A DNA stretch of 64,000 bases from Leuconostoc gelidum subsp. gelidum KCTC 3527 (lineage in GTDB: Bacteria; Bacillota; Bacilli; Lactobacillales; Lactobacillaceae), in NCBI RefSeq assembly GCF_000166715.1, contig NZ_AEMI01000016.1, positions 124,001 through 188,000 on the forward strand, read 5' to 3'. Shown here one piece after another: positions 44,161 through 53,908 of this stretch (position 1 is the stretch's first letter; the number at the start of each line of letters is the position of its first letter). A program made the translations under genes and the position numbers. Below the pieces are notes generated by a model that worked only from the letters and a program-made list of their open reading frames with translations, had not been told where the DNA came from and did no database searches.

Positions 44161-45498
44161 ATGTCTTCAGAAATAACAAAACAACAAATCGCTGAATTTA
44201 AACAATCAGCACAATCACCGTTAACGACAATCGCTCGTCGTGCTACCACAAAAAACGGGATTCACAATGCAAGTTTTAATCAAGAAATTGTTAATGCAAA
44301 TGTACCGACTTTTTCAATTGATTTGAACACGGGTAAAGTAGCCAATCAGAAAAAATCTGGCCGTTGCTGGATGTTTGCCGCACTTAATACGATGCGTCAT
44401 GATATTAAAGATTTATTCCATTTAGATGGTGATTTTCAGTTGTCTCAAAGCTACACTTTTTTTTGGGATAAATTTGAAAAGGCTAATTACTTTTACGAAA
44501 ATGTGCTAAACACTGCTAATGCCCCTCTTGACTCACGCCAGGTTTCTTTTTTAATGGCAACGCCACAACAAGATGGTGGTCAGTGGGATATGATTGTATC
44601 ACTGATCGAAAAATACGGTGTCGTACCTCAATCTGTTTACCCAGAGTCAGCAGCAACATCAGATTCTCATGAGTTTAACATAACATTTAACACCTTATTA
44701 CGCCATGATGCGATTATATTACGTGAACTTGTGTCTCAAAAATCATCGCAGAGTGATATAGACCGCACACGTAAAAATATGTTATCTCATATTTACCGTG
44801 TCTTATCGATTACATTTGGTGAACCACCAGTCACTTTTGATTTTGAATACCGTGATACTGAAAAGCAATTTCAAATTGAACGACAGTTAACACCACAAAC
44901 TTACTTTGAAAAATTTGTTAACTGGGACTTGTCAGAATATATATCAATTATTAACGCGCCAACCGCAGATAAGCCCTTCAATGCAACGTACAATGTTGAC
45001 ATGTTAGGTAATGTTATTGGTGGTCGTCAAGTGAAACATTTAAATGTGCCTATTGAGACAATGAAATCATTTGCTATCGCGCAACTAAAAGATGGCAAAT
45101 CCGTCTGGTTCGGTGTTGACATGGGTCCGCAAGTCGATCGTACAAGTGGTCTCATGGCTGACGGTATTTTTGCCACAGATGACTTATTCCAAGTTCATTC
45201 AGATATGACAAAAGCGCAGCGTTTAGCCTATGGCGACAGCTTGATGACACATGCCATGGTTTTGACAGGTGTTGATTTGGATGACAATGGTCACCCAATA
45301 AAATGGCAAGTTGAAAACTCATGGGGTGAAGAAGCCGGCAAAAATGGTTACTTCACAATGTCAGATGAATGGATGAGCGAATACGCCTATCAAGTTGTTG
45401 TCAAAAAAGAATATCTTGGTCCAGAATTAGTCGATATCTACGATAATGCCACACCAAAACTATTAGCACCATGGGATCCCATGGGTGCCTTAGCATAA
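44161..45498 (+). CDS. pepC: Aminopeptidase C (bleomycin hydrolase family)
   Basis: 445 residues from the ATG at 44161 with an AAGGAG site; an ATG six codons earlier overlaps the ribosome site. Cys peptidase of family C1B: C69 in KSGRCWMFAAL, His in MTHAMVLTGVD (near 360) and Asn in WQVENSWGEEAGKNGYF (near 382). PepC removes N-terminal amino acids from peptides in the cytoplasm of lactic acid bacteria. The C-terminus (PWDPMGALA) is the family self-processing tail. Its 3' end is duplicated at 48.9 kb. Confidence 0.95.
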   Translation: MSSEITKQQIAEFKQSAQSPLTTIARRATTKNGIHNASFNQEIVNANVPTFSIDLNTGKVANQKKSGRCWMFAALNTMRHDIKDLFHLDGDFQLSQSYTFFWDKFEKANYFYENVLNTANAPLDSRQVSFLMATPQQDGGQWDMIVSLIEKYGVVPQSVYPESAATSDSHEFNITFNTLLRHDAIILRELVSQKSSQSDIDRTRKNMLSHIYRVLSITFGEPPVTFDFEYRDTEKQFQIERQLTPQTYFEKFVNWDLSEYISIINAPTADKPFNATYNVDMLGNVIGGRQVKHLNVPIETMKSFAIAQLKDGKSVWFGVDMGPQVDRTSGLMADGIFATDDLFQVHSDMTKAQRLAYGDSLMTHAMVLTGVDLDDNGHPIKWQVENSWGEEAGKNGYFTMSDEWMSEYAYQVVVKKEYLGPELVDIYDNATPKLLAPWDPMGALA

Positions 45499-45600
45499 AT
45501 AATTCTGCGACTATAACATGTCAGAGTTAAAGTTAGCATCAATCATTGCATCAGGTGCTAACTTTTTTAGTGTCTTTAAACTCATTTTCACGGTACTTGT
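45452..45600. repeat. Direct repeat, left copy (pepC 3' end + flavodoxin 3' end)
   Basis: From 45481 to 45600 the sequence matches 48897-49016 with only about three mismatches. The similarity continues leftward into the last pepC codons (45452-45480 against 48876-48896) with a nine-base gap. The copy holds intact pepC and a fragment of the flavodoxin gene end. Confidence 0.92.
45531..45569 (+). terminator. pepC terminator
   Basis: AGTTAGCA (45531-45538) pairs with TGCTAACT (45556-45563), followed by TTTTTT. In the right repeat the same hairpin lies inside the flavodoxin coding region. Confidence 0.65.
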
Positions 45601-45874
45601 GCTTGTATAAAAATATCATTCTTTGAAAATTCGTCTCACCAAAAATATAAGTTCCTAATACCAGTTCCTTGGTAGCATTTGTTAACAATCCCAATAGGAT
45701 TTTGTCAATTCCAGGCGTATAAGACTGTTTCAATTTTTCTGAAAGTTGATAAAACTTGAGAAATAAATCCAAGGGAAAGCCTTTAATCCTAAACGTTCCA
45801 ATAATAATATTTGATTCTTGAATATTCCAATTAACCTTAGTACACCAATAATATATGGAATCATCCTTAACCAT
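45551..45874 (-). CDS. 107-residue ORF with chimeric C-terminus
   Basis: ATG at 45872-45874 overlaps the MFS stop (TAATG). The body (MVKDDSIYYWCTKVNWN...LDLFLKFYQLSEKLKQ) has no recognised domain. The last ~14 residues (YRENEFKDTKKVST) come from reading the duplicated flavodoxin fragment in a different frame. Its original end was therefore lost or replaced at insertion. Confidence 0.5.
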   Translation of the reverse strand: MVKDDSIYYWCTKVNWNIQESNIIIGTFRIKGFPLDLFLKFYQLSEKLKQSYTPGIDKILLGLLTNATKELVLGTYIFGETNFQRMIFLYKHKYRENEFKDTKKVST

Positions 45875-47961
45875 TAAGATCGTTTCCTTCCAGTAAAGAT
45901 ACCTACAAATGTAAATGCGGTAATAATCCAAGCAGCTAGTAAAAATGTTTGTGTGAAAGCACGAGTTAGTTGATTGTTCTTCAAATATTTGAGCTGCACG
46001 AACAAATCTTTAAGTCGTTCACCAATATCTAGCCTCGAAACACCTTGATTTATATTCGTAATCGACGTGTTGATTTTTCCTTTTTGCGATAGTGTTGTAG
46101 CCAGTTTTTCTTGTGCTTGTAACAACTGTTGTTGCGGATTTGATTCCTCTTTTGCCATCAAATCAGTTAATTTTTTTCTGAAATCAGTCGCATTATGAAT
46201 TGTTGAATCCGTTCCAGCCTGATAAATAACTATTAACCCTGACAACTGACGCATACTCGTTTCTTTATTAGATGAGTCTGACATGTCATTTAGGATACCT
46301 AATTGTTGTTGATACCCCATCAAAACTGTTGCTGCACTTGGATTGCTTTTAACTAATGTATATAGAACGTCTGTATTGGCTGTTTCTATTTCTTTCTGTA
46401 CACTTACGATTTGATCAGACGCTCTTGAGACTGTCTCAGGTTTATCTTCAAATTGTTTCTGAAGATCAGACAAACCATTATGAATTTTTCGCAAATTGTT
46501 ATCTTGCGGTGATTCTCTTGTAGTTGTCTGTGTCACTAGCTTAGCCACATCACGCTTAAGCGAATTCTGAAAATCAGGCTTGCTTTTTATTTCTTTTGAC
46601 TCAATTCCCTTAGTAACACGATCATTAATTAAAGTTGCAATGTTTTCAGGCAACTTTTTTCCGGTAACCTGTTTAATTGAGTCATGTCGAATGATTGTTT
46701 TTTCAACATCGACATTGTGAGTCATTGTGCCGACCAACAAAGCAATACCCAAACACGTGCCCAACTGTCTAGCGGCATTGACCACACCCGAAGCAATACC
46801 AGCTTTATTTTCTGGAATATACTGAACGGCTGCCACGATTGATAAACAAGCAAAACCAAATCCGATACCCAACACAATCATATAACCAACCATGAATTGT
46901 TTTGTGGTAGTTGACGACAATGTTGCTAATAAAAACATACTGACTGCCATCAATCCCATTCCAGTAGTAATAACGATTCGATACCCGATTTTTTCAGCCA
47001 ACTGAGAACCGATTGGCATTGAGATCATGACAGTAATTGACATAAACATAATAATGTATGACGTATTTAGCGCACTATAATCTCGAATATCTTCCAAGTA
47101 AAAATTAAAAATCAATGATGAACAAACAATCGCAAATCCACACATAAAGTAAATCATTGTCGATGCAAAAAAGGTAATTTCCTTAAACAAATGTAATTCA
47201 ATTAAAGGTGATTTTACTTTCCTTTCAATTAAAAAAAAGATGATGAGTGAAACCAACGAACCGCCCATTAAAATAAAACTATTGCGAGATTGCCAGCCTA
47301 TATCGTAGCCCTTGACCAAAAGAAAAGTTAACAATGATAAACCCAAAGTAAGGAAAAGTAACCCACCAAAATCAATTTTCTTTGAAATAGTTGGGTCAAC
47401 AGATTCTTCAAAACAACTCAACAATAAAATAAAAGTTATTATTACAATGGGAGTATTTACAAAAAAAATCCATTGCCAACTTAAAAATTTAAGTAATAAT
47501 CCCCCAATAGGAGGTCCTGCTGCTGCTGCAACTGCCGTAACTGCACCGATAATTCCAACTGCCTGATTGGCTTGTTTACGTCCGAAAAGTTCAACTGATA
47601 GTGGAATCATAATTGGTGTCACAATCGCACCACCAACTCCCTGAATAAGTCGCATGATAATTAATATCGGTAAACTATTTGAAAAACCACATAACATCGA
47701 TCCCACGCCGAAAATAATCAGACCGACTGCCATAGTTTTCTTTCTACCAAATTGATCACCAAATTTTGAAGCAGGAATGATGACAACGGACATTACCAAT
47801 ACGTAAATTGTGCTAATCCAATTTGTATCGGTTAAATTTGACTTAAAAAAATCTGTCATATTTGGCAAGGCAATATTAGTAATAGTTGTATCTAATGTCA
47901 CCATAAACATAATGAGTGACAAGGTAATTAATCCAAAAATTTTTTTCTTACTTGAAAACAT
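45874..47961 (-). CDS. DHA2-type multidrug efflux MFS with large extra loop
   Basis: 695 residues. Fourteen membrane helices of the EmrB/QacA group: helix 1 LDTTITNIALPNM motif (~23-35), motif A FGDQFGRKKTM (~67-77) and motif C GIIGAVTAVAAAAGPPIGG (~136-154). Between the thirteenth and last helices lies a ~250-residue hydrophilic insert (~415-665), rich in Gln/Lys and coiled-coil-like; usual DHA2 loops here are far shorter. A MarR regulator gene precedes it, sharing an operator-like sequence. Confidence 0.88.
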   Translation of the reverse strand: MFSSKKKIFGLITLSLIMFMVTLDTTITNIALPNMTDFFKSNLTDTNWISTIYVLVMSVVIIPASKFGDQFGRKKTMAVGLIIFGVGSMLCGFSNSLPILIIMRLIQGVGGAIVTPIMIPLSVELFGRKQANQAVGIIGAVTAVAAAAGPPIGGLLLKFLSWQWIFFVNTPIVIITFILLLSCFEESVDPTISKKIDFGGLLFLTLGLSLLTFLLVKGYDIGWQSRNSFILMGGSLVSLIIFFLIERKVKSPLIELHLFKEITFFASTMIYFMCGFAIVCSSLIFNFYLEDIRDYSALNTSYIIMFMSITVMISMPIGSQLAEKIGYRIVITTGMGLMAVSMFLLATLSSTTTKQFMVGYMIVLGIGFGFACLSIVAAVQYIPENKAGIASGVVNAARQLGTCLGIALLVGTMTHNVDVEKTIIRHDSIKQVTGKKLPENIATLINDRVTKGIESKEIKSKPDFQNSLKRDVAKLVTQTTTRESPQDNNLRKIHNGLSDLQKQFEDKPETVSRASDQIVSVQKEIETANTDVLYTLVKSNPSAATVLMGYQQQLGILNDMSDSSNKETSMRQLSGLIVIYQAGTDSTIHNATDFRKKLTDLMAKEESNPQQQLLQAQEKLATTLSQKGKINTSITNINQGVSRLDIGERLKDLFVQLKYLKNNQLTRAFTQTFLLAAWIITAFTFVGIFTGRKRS

Positions 47962-47983
47962 CTACAAAAGTCCTCCATTATTC

Positions 47984-48023
47984 TTTGTGTTTCTATTAGA
48001 TACAGTTTACAAAGGAAACACAA
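47984..48023. promoter_or_regulatory. MarR operator-like site upstream of the MFS gene
   Basis: GTTTACAAAGGAAAC (palindromic ends GTTT...AAAC) is flanked by GTGTTTCTAT. The same ~35 bases recur inverted at 48571-48605 upstream of marR. Autoregulation and pump control by the MarR protein are inferred. Confidence 0.6.
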
Positions 48024-48041
48024 GTAGCAAAAAAATTCGCT

Positions 48042-48518
48042 CTATTCGGCTGATTCTTTTCTTTCTTCTAAAATTTTTATAAACAGCTGTTCTGTATCAT
48101 TACCGACTTTTTCAAGGTCATTCAAAATTTCATCTGGTAACCCAGTATATATCTGAGCAATACTTTTATTTAATTCTTTTGAATAACGCTGATGTGCTTG
48201 AAAAACTTGATTGCCTTTATCCGTCAACGTTATCACAACCTCATTTTCTGTCACCGGAGAGATTGCCTTATTAACTAAGCCGCGATTTCTAAGATTTTGA
48301 ATTCTTTTTGAAACAGCGCCTTTGGTGATTCCTTGCATCAATGCTAATCGAGTAACGTTGATATTAGGTTTATTACCAATCATCTCAATTGTATGAACCT
48401 CTGAAACATGTAGTTGCGTGTCGGTGCCATAAGCGAATGGTGTTTTTTCGATCTCATTATAGCGGTTCACAATTCGTAAAAAAACATCACTTAATTCTGC
48501 TAACATTTCCTTTTTCAA
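48042..48518 (-). CDS. MarR family regulator
   Basis: 158 residues if TTG at 48518 is used (GAGGA site seven bases upstream), 154 from the ATG at 48506. The winged helix is clear: LHVSEVHTIEMIGNKPNINVTRLALMQGITKGAVSKRIQNLRNRGLVNKAI in pieces, then ENEVVITLTDKGNQVF. It most likely represses the adjacent efflux gene, 80 bases downstream on the same strand. Confidence 0.82.
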   Translation of the reverse strand: MKKEMLAELSDVFLRIVNRYNEIEKTPFAYGTDTQLHVSEVHTIEMIGNKPNINVTRLALMQGITKGAVSKRIQNLRNRGLVNKAISPVTENEVVITLTDKGNQVFQAHQRYSKELNKSIAQIYTGLPDEILNDLEKVGNDTEQLFIKILEERKESAE

Positions 48519-48570
48519 TTTCAGTCCTCGAAAATATTTATTTTTAATGCAAAATAAGCTTACTACTTTT

Positions 48571-48605
48571 TGTTTCCTTTGTAAACACATTCCATTAGAA
48601 ACACA
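48571..48605. promoter_or_regulatory. MarR operator-like site upstream of marR
   Basis: TGTTTCCTTTGTAAAC followed by ...TTAGAAACACA, the inverted counterpart of the site before the MFS gene. Confidence 0.6.
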
Positions 48606-48830
48606 TCGATTTTAAGATTTGAGACTATAATTTGTGGATTCTCAATATCAATGCCAACTTCATGTTCATTTGAAAGATAAATTGCTACATAATGGTTTTC
48701 ATGTGCATAATTAAAGAAAGCGTGATCAAATTTATAAACGGTTTATTATTTGAATCATTGAAAATAGATATTTCTGATATAGGAATATGGCAGTGTTGTT
48801 GCAAAAGGAATTTACTAAAATTAAGACCTA
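48585..48830 (-). pseudogene. Broken Sfp-type phosphopantetheinyl transferase fragment
   Basis: Read on the minus strand with one frameshift: LQQHCHIPISEISIFNDSNNKPF, then FDHAFFNYAHENHYVAIYLS and EVGIDIENPQIIV. The VGIDIE motif and the preceding F(N)xxH-like stretch are the core of 4'-phosphopantetheinyl transferases. The 5' and 3' ends are missing and stops interrupt the frame near 48725. It is a relic carried with, or broken by, the efflux module insertion. Confidence 0.6.
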
Positions 48831-48875
48831 CAATAGCATTAATTTAATGTCATACCAATTATTATGCCCTTTTTC

Positions 48876-49016
48876 ACACTAAAACCATTAGCACCCATGG
48901 GTGCCTTAGCATAAATAATTCTGCGACTATAACATGTCAGGCTTAAAGTTAGCATCAATCATTGCATCAGGTGCTAACTTTTTTAGTGTCTTTAAACTCA
49001 TTTTCAAGGTACTTGT
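48876..49016. repeat. Direct repeat, right copy
   Basis: Matches 45452-45600. It includes a truncated pepC end and the genuine 3' end of the flavodoxin gene. Confidence 0.92.
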
Positions 49017-49328
49017 CCCACTTGTAATGAACGGTTTAATATGTTTACCGGATAAATCATTTGCCATTAAAAATCCTTGCATCGCTAAAGACATATCCCC
49101 TCCCCACATAGGATAACCTAAATAAATCACATCATCTTCTATATCAATTTTATGAGCAGTCGGGATAACACCCGTTGCTTTTTCTTTCGTAAACCGCGCC
49201 AAAACAAGTGGATTATTTTTATATGGTTTATCAAGTTGTATTTCGTAAAGTTTGTCTTCAGTCTTTTTGGCAATTTCTAGCGCTAATTTTTTAGTATGCC
49301 CTGTTAAAGAATAGTAAATAATCATCAT
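48927..49328 (-). CDS. Flavodoxin-like protein
   Basis: 133 residues. The FMN-phosphate-binding loop YYSLTGHTKK (~4-13), YLGYPMWGGDMS (~70-81) and TSGTST mark a short-chain flavodoxin-like fold. Electron-transfer or quinone-linked role is inferred. It is convergent with pepC in the presumed ancestral order; its 3' end is duplicated at 45.5 kb. Confidence 0.8.
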   Translation of the reverse strand: MMIIYYSLTGHTKKLALEIAKKTEDKLYEIQLDKPYKNNPLVLARFTKEKATGVIPTAHKIDIEDDVIYLGYPMWGGDMSLAMQGFLMANDLSGKHIKPFITSGTSTLKMSLKTLKKLAPDAMIDANFKPDML

Positions 49329-49430
49329 TTCTCCAGTAAATATCTTATAGTACAGTCATTGATAGTATTATAGTTTATTGTGAAAATAATATCAAATTTA
49401 ATATATGACATAATCTGCTATATATAAAAA

Positions 49431-49461
49431 ACGGGTGCTAAGTATATAACCTAGCATCCGT
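49431..49461. terminator. Bidirectional terminator downstream of groEL
   Basis: ACGGGTGCTA (49431-49440) pairs with TAGCATCCGT (49452-49461), with one mismatch. Runs of A before and T after provide both directions. Confidence 0.75.
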
Positions 49462-49507
49462 TTTTAAAATATTTATAATTAATCACAGCAATAACAATAA
49501 GATTAAA

Positions 49508-51142
<1,635 letters not shown>

Positions 51143-51194
51143 TTAGAATTTTTTATTTAATACCAATTTTTTGACGTCGATTATTTTGTGTTGT

Positions 51195-51479
51195 TTACTC
51201 TACAATTGCAACAATATCTTTTTCATGGAGTGCGAGGTAATCTGTACCCTCAAAGGATACTTCTTGTCCTGCATACTTGTCAAACAATACTTCGTCGTCA
51301 ACTTTAACTGCTAATTCACGAACAGACCCATCATTTAATACATATCCTGTACCTGCAGCAACAATCTTACCAGTTACTGGCTTATCCTTAGCATTATTTG
51401 CTAACACAATGCCACCAACTGTTTGTTCTGCAGCTTCTGTTACTTCAATAATCACGCGATCACCTAATGGCTTTAACAT
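51195..51479 (-). CDS. groS: Co-chaperonin GroES
   Basis: 94 residues; [13 protein letters not shown] start, mobile loop [18 protein letters not shown] (~21-38) and C-terminal [14 protein letters not shown] site in AATCGGAGGTG precedes the ATG. It is the first gene of the groESL operon. Confidence 0.98.
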   Translation of the reverse strand: MLKPLGDRVIIEVTEAAEQTVGGIVLANNAKDKPVTGKIVAAGTGYVLNDGSVRELAVKVDDEVLFDKYAGQEVSFEGTDYLALHEKDIVAIVE

Positions 51480-51504
51480 GAGAAAACACCTCCGATTTTT
51501 AGTT

Positions 51505-51531
51505 TTAGCACTCTTTTTAATTGAGTGCTAA
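51505..51531 (-). promoter_or_regulatory. CIRCE element
   Basis: TTAGCACTC (51505-51513), nine-base spacer, GAGTGCTAA (51523-51531): a perfect HrcA operator in the groES leader. Confidence 0.98.
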
Positions 51532-51542
51532 ATACAACTTTA

Positions 51543-51570
51543 AGTATATCACTTTAGTACCTATTGTCAA
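51543..51570 (-). promoter_or_regulatory. groESL promoter
   Basis: Minus strand: TTGACA (51570-51565), 16-base spacer, TATACT (51548-51543). CIRCE lies just downstream of the start site. Confidence 0.85.
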
Positions 51571-51652
51571 TAAAAAGCGCTTCAAGTTGGTTAAATTTTA
51601 TCTAACCTTCTTGAAACTCTTGATTTATAATATTTTATCGTGATACTTTTAA

Positions 51653-52486
51653 TTAAACAAACGTACCACCGTGTGCTTCACTTATGTCATATGCAATTAT
51701 GAACGCTTGCGGATCTACTGCATGCAGGCCACGTACTAAATGATTATATTCGTGATTATCTAAGATAACCATCAACATTTCACGGGCATCGCCCGTATAA
51801 CCACCACGCACACCCATCGCCGTATAACTAGTTTCGTTTTCAGTAAGATAGACTTTCACATCTTCAATACGTGTATTACTCGTAATATAAATCATCTTTC
51901 GACGATCTAATCCAGTTTCAATGTAGTTCATTACGGCTGCTGTAATGATCAAAGAAAACAGTGCCAGTATTAATGCTCCAAGTCCCTCCGTTAATAAGTT
52001 TCCAAAAGACACAACAGTATCAATAATTAATAATGATAACGCTGGCGCAATTCGAAAATATTTTTTTAAAATCATAGGTGGAACGGCCGTCCCACCACTA
52101 GAAGCATCAACACGATACAGCATTGCGACACCTAAGGCAAAAATAGTGCCACCAACTAGCACTGCAAAAGTCCGGTCTGTCAGTATTTGAAAACTTGGTG
52201 TCACTTTTAATAATATCGGCAGTACTAGACTACCAAATGTAATACGAGCAGTCGTGCCACGATCTAAAAAAATCGCCGCCAAGATGATCATCAGTAGATT
52301 GACAACCAAAACTGTGATTGCCCTGTCAAAACCGGCTAACTCATACATCAAGATGGCAAAACCTGTCGCACCACCTGCAGCCACTTTCGCTGGCACATAG
52401 AAAAAATTAATACTTACCGCAACAATTTCTAATGCAATAACAATTGTTAAATATCGTACAACTTGAAACTTCTGCAACAATTTCAT
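51653..52486 (-). CDS. YitT family membrane protein
   Basis: 277 residues. Five or six N-terminal membrane helices (ALEIVAVSINFFYVPAKVAAGGATGFAILMYELAGFD in pieces) and a C-terminal cytosolic DUF2179 domain (~200-277). YitT proteins are common but of unknown function. Start overlaps the stop of the DUF956 gene, so it may be the last gene of the mannose PTS operon. Confidence 0.85.
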   Translation of the reverse strand: MKLLQKFQVVRYLTIVIALEIVAVSINFFYVPAKVAAGGATGFAILMYELAGFDRAITVLVVNLLMIILAAIFLDRGTTARITFGSLVLPILLKVTPSFQILTDRTFAVLVGGTIFALGVAMLYRVDASSGGTAVPPMILKKYFRIAPALSLLIIDTVVSFGNLLTEGLGALILALFSLIITAAVMNYIETGLDRRKMIYITSNTRIEDVKVYLTENETSYTAMGVRGGYTGDAREMLMVILDNHEYNHLVRGLHAVDPQAFIIAYDISEAHGGTFV

Positions 52487-52863
52487 TAAACGCCCTTCTT
52501 GTTTTTCTTCTTAAATATCATCGATAATCGCTTTAGAACTGTTGGATTTTTTAATACTTTATCATTACCAATATGCCCGCGAACTATTTTTAATAACCGA
52601 CCAGATTCTGATGACGAAAAATCAAACTTACCTTTATCAGTCTCTATTCGAAAACGCCGACTCACTTTATTATTTGATGATACACTGGTATACACAGCTG
52701 TGATGTTATCCCAGGGAACTTGGATGAAATCATCAATATTATTGTCATTGAAAAATTCAAAAGCTTTGTCACCAATTAAGAACTTGCCATATTGTGCACC
52801 AATGCCTAAAAAAGAGATGCCTTGTACAGTGAATTCTACCTTTTTATTCAGTGATTGTACCAT
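52486..52863 (-). CDS. manO: DUF956 protein (ManO-like)
   Basis: 125 residues with the DUF956 pattern (GIGAQYGKFLIGDKAFEFFNDNNIDDFIQVPWDNI in pieces; GRHIGND-like C-part). DUF956/ManO genes follow mannose-class PTS genes in lactic acid bacteria and are thought to modulate the PTS. A GC-rich hairpin lies between it and the IID gene, so expression may depend on read-through. Confidence 0.75.
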   Translation of the reverse strand: MVQSLNKKVEFTVQGISFLGIGAQYGKFLIGDKAFEFFNDNNIDDFIQVPWDNITAVYTSVSSNNKVSRRFRIETDKGKFDFSSSESGRLLKIVRGHIGNDKVLKNPTVLKRLSMIFKKKNKKGV

Positions 52864-52936
52864 TTATTTGTCCCCCTTTTTTCTATACTCATTTGTATAA
52901 TTGTAACAATTATTTAAACAAGCAATATGTACAAAG

Positions 52937-52959
52937 GCGCTCGTCAAATTGGCGAGCGC
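52937..52959 (-). terminator. Hairpin between the PTS IID and DUF956 genes
   Basis: GCGCTCG (52937-52943) pairs with CGAGCGC (52953-52959). The U-run on the minus strand is poor (CTTTGT), so partial termination is likely. Confidence 0.5.
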
Positions 52960-52982
52960 ACTTTATTAATTCAAGTATTCAA

Positions 52983-53894
52983 TTACATAATGTGAAGTAC
53001 ACGCATCAAGATACCAAAGATAAAGATACCTACAATCATAACAATAGGTGAAACCTTTTTCTTAAGCAACCACATAGCCAAGAATGTTAACAACAAGCCC
53101 ATCAATCCAGGAATCAAGCTATCTAAGTTAGCTTGCAAAGTATTGGGTGCCATCTTTGTTAAAGATAAGCCAGAAGCTTGATCGGCCAATATTTGTTGTA
53201 ATTTACCACCGGTAACTGAACCACTAGGGAAGTTAATGTAAGCCCCTTCGGCTAGTTTCTTAGCTGGCAATGAAACAGCAAATTTAATCGAAACCCAGCG
53301 TTCCACTAAGACTGCCAGGATAAACATACCAAGAATTGATGCCCCTTTGGTAATATCCTTCAATAAACCACCTGAAAGATCTTGTGTAATAGCAGATCCT
53401 GCACGATAACCAAATTCTTGTGTATACCAGATAAATGACATACGAATCAGGTTCCACAAAACAAAGAACAGGATTGGACCTAAGATGTTTCCTGAGAGTG
53501 CTAATGAGGCACCAAGTGCACCTAATATAGGACGAACGGTGAACCAGAAGACTGGATCGCCTATACCGGCCAAAGGACCCATCATACCTATTTTAACACC
53601 TTGAATCGCAGTATCATCAATTGCAGCACCGTTGGCACGTTCCTCTTCCAAGGCCAATGTCACACCAATAATAGGTGAAGCAACATATGGATGAGTATTA
53701 AAGAATTCCAAGTGTCGCTTCAATGCGGCTGTACGGTCTTCTTTTGTTGTGTATAACTTTTTAATAGCTGGAATTAAAGTATACGCCCAGCCGACGTTTT
53801 GCATACGTTCGTAGTTCCATGAACCCTGTAAAAATTGTGAACGCCATGCGACAGACAAACGATCATTACGTGTTAGTTCAATCTTTTCAGTCAT
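52983..53894 (-). CDS. manZ: Mannose-class PTS component IID
   Basis: 303 residues. PTS EIID-Man: QGSWNYERMQNVGWAYTLIPAI, the GIGDPVFWFTVRPILGALG loop (~113-131) and the C-terminal membrane helix MGLLLTFLAMWLLKKKVSP. It is the membrane partner of IIC, forming the mannose/glucose channel; the same channel is a class II bacteriocin receptor in lactic acid bacteria. Confidence 0.95.
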   Translation of the reverse strand: MTEKIELTRNDRLSVAWRSQFLQGSWNYERMQNVGWAYTLIPAIKKLYTTKEDRTAALKRHLEFFNTHPYVASPIIGVTLALEEERANGAAIDDTAIQGVKIGMMGPLAGIGDPVFWFTVRPILGALGASLALSGNILGPILFFVLWNLIRMSFIWYTQEFGYRAGSAITQDLSGGLLKDITKGASILGMFILAVLVERWVSIKFAVSLPAKKLAEGAYINFPSGSVTGGKLQQILADQASGLSLTKMAPNTLQANLDSLIPGLMGLLLTFLAMWLLKKKVSPIVMIVGIFIFGILMRVLHIM

Positions 53895-53908
53895 CGTATC
53901 GCTCCCTT

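Noticed and set aside
45452-49016. Insertion sequence or transposon carrying the efflux module
   Set aside because: No transposase gene or terminal inverted repeats are present; the flanking repeats are gene-derived and over 100 bp, unlike target-site duplications.
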